DNA of 64,000 nucleotides from Rhodobacteraceae bacterium IMCC1335 (GTDB lineage Bacteria > Pseudomonadota > Alphaproteobacteria > Rhodobacterales > Rhodobacteraceae), in assembly GCA_039640495.1 (NCBI GenBank), contig CP046864.1, forward strand, positions 2,046,001 to 2,110,000, in the 5' to 3' direction. The notes under the pieces were generated by a model. It had not been told where the DNA came from. It worked only from the letters and a program-made list of their open reading frames with translations, and did no database searches. Shown one piece after another: positions 18,901 to 24,214 of this stretch. A program made the position numbers and the translations under genes. Numbering within the stretch: position 1 is the first letter of the stretch; each line of letters begins with the position of its first letter.

Positions 18901-20661
18901 TTGATCACGGCCTATGCAAACGACAACACGCAGCCTGCGCCGACGGTGCAGGACTATGCGGACTCGGGTGTGACCGGCGTGGATGCGGCCAACCTTAATG
19001 CGACCAATGCGGCCGTGGATGCGGTTGCAGCGGTTGATGCGGATACGGTGCCTGAGGTGCAGGCGCTTGCGACGGCGGCGAACACCCTTGCCGATACGGC
19101 GCTCGCTTTGATCGCGGCCTATGCAAACGACAACACGCAGCCTGCGCCGACGGTGCAGGACTATGCGGACGCGGGTGTGACCGGCGTGGATGCGGCCAAC
19201 CTTAATGCGACCAATGCGGCCGTGGATGCGGTTGCAGCGGTTGATGCGGATACGGTGCCTGAGGTGCAGGCGCTTGCGACGGCGGCGAACACCCTTGCCG
19301 ATACGGCGCTGGCGAAGATCACGGCCTATGCAAACGACAACACGCAGCCTGCGCCGACGGTGCAGGACTATGCGGACGCGGGTGTGACCGGCGTGGATGC
19401 GGCCAACCTTAATGCGACCAATGCGGCCGTGGATGCGGTTGCAGCGGTTGATGCGGATACGGTGCCTGAGGTGCAGGCGCTTGCGACGGCGGCGAACACC
19501 CTTGCCGATACGGCGCTGGCGAAGATCACGGCCTATGCAAAGGACAACACGCAGCCTGCGCCGACGGTGCAGGACTATGCGGACGCGGGTGTGACCGGCG
19601 TGGATGCGGCCAACCTTAATGCGACCAATGCGGCCGTGGATGCGGTTGCAGCGGTTGATGCGGATACGGTGCCTGAGGTGCAGGCGCTTGCGACGGCGGC
19701 GAACACCCTTGCCGATACGGCGCTGGCGAAGATCACGGCCTATGCAAAGGACAACACGCAGCCTGCGCCGACGGTGCAGGACTATGCGGACGCGGGTGTG
19801 ACCGGCGTGGATGCGGCCAACCTTAATGCGACCAATGCGGCCGTGGATGCGGTTGCAGCGGTTGATGCGGATACGGTGCCTGAGGTGCAGGCGCTTGCGA
19901 CGGCGGCGAACACCCTTGCCGATACGGCGCTGGCGAAGATCACGGCCTATGCAAACGACAACACGCAGCCTGCGCCGACGGTGCAGGACTATGCGGACGC
20001 GGGTGTGACCGGCGTGGATGCGGCCAACCTTAATGCGACCAATGCGGCCGTGGATGCGGTTGATGCGGATGATGCGGATACGGTGCCTGAGGTGCAGGCG
20101 CTTGCGGATGAAGTTCCCCCTGCCACGATTGATCTCTCCGGCACAGCCTTTGGAGGCCAGTTGATTGCGCCTGTGGAAGTGTTGATCAACGGAGAAGTGC
20201 GCACGTTTTACTTTTGGGATCGCAATGGAGATGGAGTGGGGAACGCTGCTTTGATTGGGGGCGTGACCGACTACACTACACACGTCGTGTTGGACGATCT
20301 GTTCAACGGTGGGGTGGATACAACGAATGCCGAAGCTACCCGATCCATCAATCTGGAGGACGGAACCACTTTGCGGCTACCTACTCTTGGCATGACACCA
20401 ACGATAGGAGATGTTGATTCGTTCGAAACCGTTGCCAGCCCAACCGAAAACCAGACTGTCCTTAACGACTTAGCGGCGATCAAGGATGCCTTTGACGGCA
20501 CTGGAACCCTCCCCGGCGTTCCTCCTGGCTGGGTGGCCAGCGCCTACTGGTCGGCGACGTCGACGGGCGCCGGGTCGCACGCGCTGCTGCTCTTGAACAA
20601 CGGCGCCTCGAGCAGCATTTCCGACGGCAACGACTACTTTGTCGCGCTGGAGGTCGTGTGA
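12940..20661 (+). CDS. Giant repeat adhesin, DGR target protein with variable lectin-like C-terminus
   Basis: A 2573-aa predicted surface protein. Residues 1-118 resemble the N-terminal prefix of Bap/BapA-type type I-secreted adhesins: VFLDGPSKVNLGIDRSDIAS, DLVVTLTNGEQIVVEGFF, then a Gly/Ala/Leu-rich segment near 95-112. Residues 119-2389 are 33 tandem 69-aa Ala/Asn/Asp/Val-rich repeats, probably helical, lacking RTX GGxGxD nonamers. Residues 2390-2573 form the tip. DRNGDGVG, DYTTHVVLDDLFNGG, a LRLPTLG segment and AYWSATSTGAGSHA follow the pattern of C-type-lectin/DUF1566-like domains used as DGR targets. The last 39 residues (2535-2573, ending FVALEVV) are the variable repeat. No Sec signal is seen, which fits export by the adjacent type I system. 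Start chosen at ATG 12940 with AAGGG upstream. Confidence 0.92.
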   Translation: MNITIVSRLTSKQTTFDKGTDRVFLDGPSKVNLGIDRSDIASSVRVGDDLVVTLTNGEQIVVEGFFIADASGAISELVFEGLVAPLEGVAESGLFAAGLGVLAVGGLAGSGGATASSPADTALALIAAYANDNTQPAPTVQDYADAGVTGVDAANLNATNAAVDAVAAVDADTVPEVQALATAANTLADTALALIAAYANDNTQPAPTVQDYADAGVTGVDAANLNATNAAVDAVAAVDADTVPEVQALATAANTLADTALAKITAYANDNTQPAPTVQDYADAGVTGVDAANLNATNAAVDAVAAVDADTVPEVQALATAANTLADTALAKITAYANDNTQPAPTVQDYADAGVTGVDAANLNATNAAVDAVAAVDADTMPEVQALATAANTLADTALAKITAYANDNTQPAPTVQDYADAGVTGVDAANLNATNAAVDAVAAVDADTVPEVQALATAANTLADTALALIAAYADNNTNPAPTEADYAAAGVTGVDAANLNATNAAVDAVAAVDADTVPEVQALATAANTLADMALAKITAYANDNTQPAPTVQDYADAGVTGVDAANLNATNAAVDAVAAVDADTVPEVQALATAANTLADTALAKITAYANDNTQPAPTVQDYADAGVTGVDAANLNATNAAVDAVAAVDADTVPEVQALATAANTLADTALALITAYANDNTQPAPTVQDYADAGVTGVDAANLNATNAAVDAVAAVDADTVPEVQALATAANTLADTALALIAAYANDNTQPAPTVQDYADAGVTGVDAANLNATNAAVDAVAAVDADTVPEVQALATAANTLADTALALIAAYANDNTQPAPTVQDYADAGVTGVDAANLNATNAAVDAVAAVDADTVPEVQALATAANTLADTALAKITAYANDNTQPAPTVQDYADAGVTGVDAANLNATNAAVDAVAAVDADTVPEVQALATAANTLADTALALIAAYANDNTQPAPTVQDYADAGVTGVDAANLNATNAAVDAVAAVDADTVPEVQALATAANTLADTALALIAAYANDNTQPAPTVQDYADAGVTGVDAANLNATNAAVDAVAAVDADTVPEVQALATAANTLADTALALIAAYANDNTQPAPTVQDYADAGVTGVDAANLNATNAAVDAVAAVDADTVPEVQALATAANTLADTALALIAAYANDNTQPAPTVQDYADAGVTGVDAANLNATNAAVDAVAAVDADTVPEVQALATAANTLADTALALIAAYANDNTQPAPTVQDYADAGVTGVDAANLNATNAAVDAVAAVDADTVPEVQALATAANTLADTALALIAAYANDNTQPAPTVQDYADAGVTGVDAANLNATNAAVDAVAAVDADTVPEVQALATAANTLADTALAKITAYANDNTQPAPTVQDYADAGVTGVDAANLNATNAAVDAVAAVDADTVPEVQALATAANTLADTALALIAAYANDNTQPAPTVQDYADAGVTGVDAANLNATNAAVDAVAAVDADTVPEVQALATAANTLADTALALIAAYANDNTQPAPTVQDYADAGVTGVDAANLNATNAAVDAVAAVDADTVPEVQALATAANTLADTALAKITAYAKDNTQPAPTVQDYADAGVTGVDAANLNATNAAVDAVAAVDADTVPEVQALATAANTLADTALALITAYANDNTQPAPTVQDYADAGVTGVDAANLNATNAAVDAVAAVDADTVPEVQALATAANTLADTALAKITAYANDNTQPAPTVQDYADAGVTGVDAANLNATNAAVDAVAAVDADTVPEVQALATAANTLADTALAKITAYANDNTQPAPTVQDYADAGVTGVDAANLNATNAAVDAVAAVDADTVPEVQALATAANTLADTALALITAYANDNTQPAPTVQDYADAGVTGVDAANLNATNAAVDAVDADDADTVPEVQALATAANTLADTALAKITAYANDNTQPAPTVQDYADAGVTGVDAANLNATNAAVDAVDADDADTVPEVQALATAANTLADTALALITAYANDNTQPAPTVQDYADSGVTGVDAANLNATNAAVDAVAAVDADTVPEVQALATAANTLADTALALIAAYANDNTQPAPTVQDYADAGVTGVDAANLNATNAAVDAVAAVDADTVPEVQALATAANTLADTALAKITAYANDNTQPAPTVQDYADAGVTGVDAANLNATNAAVDAVAAVDADTVPEVQALATAANTLADTALAKITAYAKDNTQPAPTVQDYADAGVTGVDAANLNATNAAVDAVAAVDADTVPEVQALATAANTLADTALAKITAYAKDNTQPAPTVQDYADAGVTGVDAANLNATNAAVDAVAAVDADTVPEVQALATAANTLADTALAKITAYANDNTQPAPTVQDYADAGVTGVDAANLNATNAAVDAVDADDADTVPEVQALADEVPPATIDLSGTAFGGQLIAPVEVLINGEVRTFYFWDRNGDGVGNAALIGGVTDYTTHVVLDDLFNGGVDTTNAEATRSINLEDGTTLRLPTLGMTPTIGDVDSFETVASPTENQTVLNDLAAIKDAFDGTGTLPGVPPGWVASAYWSATSTGAGSHALLLLNNGASSSISDGNDYFVALEVV
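13294..20106 (+). repeat. 33 tandem 207-bp coding repeats
   Basis: Unit boundaries fall exactly every 207 bp from 13294 to 19918 (32 whole units and a 33rd shortened one), with no indel in any unit. Units are nearly identical and differ by a few recurrent alternatives: LALIAA, LAKITA or LALITA at the start; NDN or KDN; and VAAVDAD or VDADDAD (units 26, 27 and 33). Unit 6 (14329-14535) has a diverged block, ADNNTNPAPTEADYAAAG, with different codons. The mosaic pattern points to recent expansion and gene conversion. Exact copy number could be affected by assembly. Confidence 0.96.
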
Positions 20662-20675
20662 GTTTGCCCCCGAGC
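20542..20675 (+). other. DGR variable repeat (VR)
   Basis: 134 nt aligned without gaps to the template repeat 501 bp downstream (21043-21176). The 15 differences all fall at TR adenines: the first base (A to G), three in one AAA codon, two each in two AAC codons and a second AAA, and singles elsewhere. The first 40 nt apart from base 1, and the last 35 nt, are identical. The identical 3' part (20641-20675) spans the stop codon and 14 nt beyond, and would serve as the initiation-of-mutagenic-homology region. Confidence 0.97.
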
Positions 20676-20697
20676 TTTTGCTTTTGAATTTTGTTCT

Positions 20698-20713
20698 GCG
20701 CGCTTTAGCGCGC
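20698..20713 (+). other. Small GC hairpin after the VR
   Basis: GCGCGC, loop TTTA, GCGCGC: a 6-bp stem with a 4-nt loop starting 22 bp after the VR ends. In the well-studied Bordetella phage DGR, a short GC-rich hairpin or cruciform just after the VR enhances retrohoming. This hairpin and the next are candidates for that role. Confidence 0.6.
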
Positions 20714-20744
20714 TTTCCCCTCGGCGTCTTGCGCCGAGGGGAAA
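20714..20744 (+). other. Strong 13-bp stem-loop after the VR
   Basis: TTTCCCCTCGGCG pairs perfectly with CGCCGAGGGGAAA across a 5-nt TCTTG loop. It abuts the small GC hairpin. No T-run follows on the + strand, so it is not a classical intrinsic terminator, although it may stop or stabilise the adhesin mRNA. A DNA cruciform guiding retrohoming is an alternative. Confidence 0.65.
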
Positions 20745-20772
20745 TTCCGTTGGTCATATTGTGCAGAATAGC

Positions 20773-20799
20773 TTGCAAGCAGGTCAGGGCGGTTATAAT
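20773..20799 (+). promoter_or_regulatory. Candidate promoter for the template-repeat RNA
   Basis: A perfect TATAAT at 20794-20799 preceded by TTGCAA at 20773-20778, spacing 15 bp (shorter than ideal). It would start an RNA near 20806 that runs through the TR on the strand required for A-directed mutagenesis. No protein gene is supported in the interval it would serve. Confidence 0.45.
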
Positions 20800-21042
20800 G
20801 CTTACATGGTGAGGCAGGCGTCTGCGCATCCCGCTGGTCATATTGGCTGGCACCTCATGGGTCTGTGGTTGCGGCTGCAAGAAAAAGGGGTCATTAGGGG
20901 ACGTTGCTGGCATCGCCCACGGGAGATATCTCGTTTTGGCATAAGTAGTCCGGTACGCGCCTTTGGCGTCTCTGGGCTGCAATTGGTTCGTTTAGGCGAG
21001 CCAAGAAGTGGCGATGCAAAGCTGTTGATCTGGGCGTCCAAG

Positions 21043-21176
21043 ACCTACTGGTCGGCGACGTCGACGGGCGCCGGGTCGCACGCGAAACTGAACTTGAACA
21101 ACGGCAACTCGAACAGCAAAACCGACGGCAACAACAACTATGTCGCGCTGGAGGTCGTGTGAGTTTGCCCCCGAGC
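21043..21176 (+). ncRNA. DGR template repeat (TR), RNA template for mutagenic cDNA
   Basis: The 134-nt template for the VR. The variable stretch (21085-21143) is rich in AAC codons (8) plus two AAA codons. AAC is the usual DGR design, since adenine changes in it cannot create a stop codon. The TR ends 24 bp before the stop of the opposite-strand reverse transcriptase, so a + strand TR RNA with a 3' extension would be antisense to the RT mRNA. A 133-aa frame from 20761 runs through the TR in the same phase as the adhesin. I regard it as a by-product or relic, not a gene. RNA ends are not defined. Confidence 0.93.
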
Positions 21177-21200
21177 AACGAAAAGGCGTCCGCGTCTGCC

Positions 21201-22472
21201 TCACACCCAATCCTTGGGAATGGTTGCCCGGTTGCGTTTCGGGTATATGCGCATCGAGGTATACTGGCCGTTTTTAGGTCGAAAATGACGCACGAGGAGT
21301 GCGAATTCCTTATCGTAGAACGTCTTGCGGATCTGGTAACTGTTCGTGTGTCGCAAGAGCCCATAATAGCTGTTCAGGGTCGCCAACATACGGTCAAGAA
21401 GCGCTCGCGTGGGTTGCCCGGTATCTTCGAAAGCAATGTTCTCGGAAAACCACAACCTCCAGTGGTCATCCATATGTGGAATGCGGCGGAAAGCGGCCCC
21501 GGCAGCCAGGACGTGGTTGAAATACGTCAAACGGCGTCGCAGCGCTTTCACAGTTTGGGTGCTTTTGTGACTGTGATAAGGGTAGAGGATATTTCCAACA
21601 AAGCGAATGCCCTGATCGTAGCGCTGAAGTCTCGTTTTTGCGGGGTTGAGCCGCACACGAAGTCGGTCGGTCAGGAATGCTTCGATATCCGCTTTATGCT
21701 GGGCGAGCGTTTCTCTGGTATCTGCCAGAAACACAATATCATCCATGTATCGGACGTATCCCGAAAGCCGCAACTCGTGTTTGACATATTGGTCAAGCTC
21801 ATTGAGATAGATGTTGGCAAAGAACTGGCTGGTGTGGCAGCCGATCGGCAAGCCGCATCCGGGTGCAGACCCATACAGAGATTTGTGGCAGGGAATAAGC
21901 TTCAGCAGGGTGGTATCGCCGCTTTTTCGCGGCGGCGGGTTCGTCGGGTCATGGGCAAGAATTGCCTTGATAGCAGACCAGAGAGTAGAGCGACGTCTGT
22001 CGCTCATGGGGCACCGTGCCAAATCACGCTCGAGTATGATTTGCAATACCGACTTGTTGATGCTTGGAAAAAAGGCATTGATATCAATTTGACAGTACCA
22101 AATATGATCCGGCTTGCGCAGCAACGTCTGGAGTTTTCTGCTGGCTGCGAGTGTACCCCGCTCCGGACGATTGGCATAGTTGTCATCGATAAAGCGTTTG
22201 TCCCACCAGGGTTCGAGCTGGCGCACAATCCAGTTATGGCAAATCCGGTCGGGAAGGGACGGTGCGAATATCTCTCTGGGTTTTGGATTGGGAACGACAA
22301 ACATTGTGTAGCGCCCAGGCGTATAGGATTCGGTCGCCAAAGTTTGCGCCAGAGGAATGATGATCTTGGGCAAATCGATCAGCGCACCATTTGTACTCAC
22401 AGTCTTGTTGATATCAGCCGCACTTCGAAAAAGCTCGGCGACAATATCCTGAAAATCGCAATCTGAGCCCAT
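21201..22472 (-). CDS. DGR reverse transcriptase
   Basis: A 423-aa RT that copies TR RNA into adenine-mutagenised cDNA. Order of motifs from the chosen start: YTPGRYTMFVVPNPKPREI (about 54-68), LPDRICHN, the DDNYANRPERGT motif, catalytic QIDINAFFPS (Asp130), LPIGCHTSQFFANIYL (about 209-224), which carries the GxxxSQ signature typical of DGR RTs, and YVRYMDDIVFL (YMDD about 242-245). No maturase domain is present. The ATG at 22472 has AGGA 9 nt upstream, whereas the longer start at 22514 has none and would overlap avd by 44 nt. The strand is opposite to VR, TR and avd, unlike the common DGR layout. Confidence 0.96.
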   Translation of the reverse strand: MGSDCDFQDIVAELFRSAADINKTVSTNGALIDLPKIIIPLAQTLATESYTPGRYTMFVVPNPKPREIFAPSLPDRICHNWIVRQLEPWWDKRFIDDNYANRPERGTLAASRKLQTLLRKPDHIWYCQIDINAFFPSINKSVLQIILERDLARCPMSDRRRSTLWSAIKAILAHDPTNPPPRKSGDTTLLKLIPCHKSLYGSAPGCGLPIGCHTSQFFANIYLNELDQYVKHELRLSGYVRYMDDIVFLADTRETLAQHKADIEAFLTDRLRVRLNPAKTRLQRYDQGIRFVGNILYPYHSHKSTQTVKALRRRLTYFNHVLAAGAAFRRIPHMDDHWRLWFSENIAFEDTGQPTRALLDRMLATLNSYYGLLRHTNSYQIRKTFYDKEFALLVRHFRPKNGQYTSMRIYPKRNRATIPKDWV

Positions 22473-22839
22473 GTACAAGCATCCTAAAATATTCAGTGAC
22501 GTGGTGGAAATCACAAAATTTTACTACGGTGTCCATGCGAATATGCCGCGCCCATTTAGAAACTCTTTTGGCGAAGGTATTTTAGACGAGTTATCAGCAA
22601 ATATGCGCTTGATTATTTTGGTGAACACAACCGATAAAGCCTCATTGACCGAGCGCACCGAAGCTTCACGCTTGTTGCGTGAAGTGCGGGCCCGCGTGGA
22701 GGTTCTTCGGGGTTTTCTCATAGCTGGATGGTCTTTGAAGACGATATCTCATAAGCACATTGGTGCGCTTACCATCCAGCTTGAAAGTATATCCAAGCAA
22801 GCGACAAAATGGCAAGGATGGTTCGAACGTGAGGTGTAA
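22471..22839 (+). CDS. avd: Avd-like DGR accessory protein (four-helix bundle)
   Basis: A 122-aa protein matching the Avd/four-helix family pattern. Helix 1 leads into MPRPFRNSFGEGILDEL (the FP+-x-R-x-xLG position). LLREVRARVEVLRGFLIAG and ISHKHIGALTIQLESI follow, and it ends in ATKWQGWFE, equivalent to the conserved GGW end of helix 4. Avd forms a pentamer that binds RT and TR RNA and is needed for cDNA synthesis in the Bordetella phage system. Its ATG shares CATG with the RT start on the other strand. The stop is 28 bp before the secretion operon, so avd looks co-transcribed with it. Confidence 0.85.
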   Translation: MYKHPKIFSDVVEITKFYYGVHANMPRPFRNSFGEGILDELSANMRLIILVNTTDKASLTERTEASRLLREVRARVEVLRGFLIAGWSLKTISHKHIGALTIQLESISKQATKWQGWFEREV

Positions 22840-22867
22840 TACACTTTTGCTTTGTAGGCGGCTGTAC

Positions 22868-24214
22868 GTGGCGCTGCGTATGCTTGGTTGCGTTGTCGTG
22901 CTCATGCCTATTCTTGGCTGTGAGACAGTCGTATTGCCGGATCCGCTTCAAGATGGGTCTGAGGTCTCTGTTCCTGAAGGCCGTGGTGAGGAAGCACAGT
23001 TGCGCACTAAATCCACCGCGCCGCGCCGCCCGTCTTCCGAGGTCAGCTTGGTTGGCGGCTCACGACTTGCCGATATTGCGGAGCGGCTTGACCAAGTCGC
23101 CATTACGCGATCATCTACCCTGCCCGAAGTGCAAGCGGCCCAAGCGCAATTGCGAGCGCTCAGGTTTGACAGATATCCACAGACACGCCCGACAGCCTCA
23201 GCCCCCTTGACTGGTGGGAGTGCGTCATTTGGGCTTAACATAGAGCAGCTTATCTGGGATGGTGGTCGTATTCGCGGGCGAATGACCGATGCTGAACTCA
23301 AAGTCGCTGAAGCCAGTTTGAGAGCGTGGGAAGAGCGAAACTCCACAGTCTACAACGGGCTAGAAACCTATGTGAATATCACGCGCTACGAGGCCCGTCT
23401 GAGGTCACTTGCAGGTCTCAAGGCGGATCTGGATACAATTTCAGCCCTCCTGCAAACGCGTATGGAGGGTGGAGTTGCAGACAGAGGCGAGCTACTGCGT
23501 GTGAACGCCGCCATAAATTCTGTGGAACGTAACTCCTTGGCCGATAGATCTGACCTGCGCCAAGCTCAAACCGACTTTTCCCGCTTAATGGCAGATACGC
23601 AAAATATGGGATCCTTGTCTGACCTTGGGTCTGCGACCAACCAATGTAGCAGATCATGGCCCGACACCGAGGCGCCTGCAGACGCCTTAGCCAGGATTTC
23701 CCTGGCACGTGCAGAGGTATCGGAGAATACTGTCCGTGCTCAACGCTTTCCTAAAGTTGTCCTTTCCGGTGGCACCACCTACTCCCAAGGGGGGTGGTCA
23801 GAGCCTGCCATTGGTATCCAGCTAGACGCCAGTAATATGCTGGGGCTTGGCCGCGGAGGCACTGTTGATGCCGCAAGCGCGACTACCCGTGCAGCCGAGG
23901 CGTCCTATACGTTGCAGAAGGATGAGACACAGGCTGACTTGGCTCGGTTGGAGGCCGACTTTGGTGGTCTACGAGCAGATGTCACCTCATTGCGTTCTCT
24001 CGCTCAACACGGCGAGGCCACGCTTGATCTTTATGAAGAACAGCTTTACGTTGGATCGATATCACTAACAGACGGTATTGTCTTACATCGCGAACGGGTG
24101 GATACACTCATCTCCCTCATAGATGCTGAGGCGGACATTCTTTTGAATTGTCTCCGATCTTCTCAGCGGCGCGGACTTTTGGCCCCATTCGGAGCTATTG
24201 ATGAAAGTAACTAA
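22868..24214 (+). CDS. TolC/LapE-like outer-membrane efflux lipoprotein
   Basis: A 448-aa outer-membrane channel for type I secretion. I chose GTG 22868 because it gives a lipoprotein signal (MALRMLGCVVVLMPILGC, Cys18 after the ILG lipobox); ATG 22880 is an alternative that loses the N-terminal Arg. The body has the two-repeat TolC layout: ADIAERLDQVAI and LNIEQLIWDGGRIRGR in the first half, and long helical stretches with QLYVGSISLTDGIVLHRER in the second. It starts 28 bp after avd and overlaps the exporter ATPase gene by 14 nt. Partner of the next two genes. Confidence 0.88.
   Translation: MALRMLGCVVVLMPILGCETVVLPDPLQDGSEVSVPEGRGEEAQLRTKSTAPRRPSSEVSLVGGSRLADIAERLDQVAITRSSTLPEVQAAQAQLRALRFDRYPQTRPTASAPLTGGSASFGLNIEQLIWDGGRIRGRMTDAELKVAEASLRAWEERNSTVYNGLETYVNITRYEARLRSLAGLKADLDTISALLQTRMEGGVADRGELLRVNAAINSVERNSLADRSDLRQAQTDFSRLMADTQNMGSLSDLGSATNQCSRSWPDTEAPADALARISLARAEVSENTVRAQRFPKVVLSGGTTYSQGGWSEPAIGIQLDASNMLGLGRGGTVDAASATTRAAEASYTLQKDETQADLARLEADFGGLRADVTSLRSLAQHGEATLDLYEEQLYVGSISLTDGIVLHRERVDTLISLIDAEADILLNCLRSSQRRGLLAPFGAIDESN

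Noticed and set aside
13601..20008. Recurrent 65-codon Arg-rich frames on the + strand, one per repeat
   Set aside because: They are the same out-of-frame reading of each 207-bp unit and have no independent support.
13294..20106. Regular direct repeats as a possible CRISPR array
   Set aside because: The repeats are contiguous, 207 bp, coding and without unique spacers. No cas genes are nearby.
13183..20283. A 2366-codon open frame on the minus strand opposite the adhesin
   Set aside because: The 207-bp unit is a multiple of three and lacks antisense stops, so one open antisense unit is open in all copies. The product is Arg/His-rich and meaningless, and it has no start signals. It is a shadow of the adhesin repeats.
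20698..20744. The hairpins after the adhesin as an ordinary intrinsic terminator
   Set aside because: No T-run follows the stems on the + strand. Termination is possible but not the best-supported role given the adjacent VR.
20761..21162. A 133-codon frame containing the TR as a second target gene
   Set aside because: It shares the adhesin reading phase only across the TR. The upstream part lacks a lectin-like domain and a ribosome-binding site. The TR is better explained as a noncoding template.
21159..22466. A 435-codon + strand frame opposite the reverse transcriptase
   Set aside because: The minus-strand frame carries all RT motifs (YMDD, IGCHTSQ). The + frame has no recognisable domain and is its shadow.
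22470..22514. Longer RT start at 22514
   Set aside because: It lacks a ribosome-binding site and would overlap avd by 44 nt. The ATG at 22472 has AGGA at good spacing.
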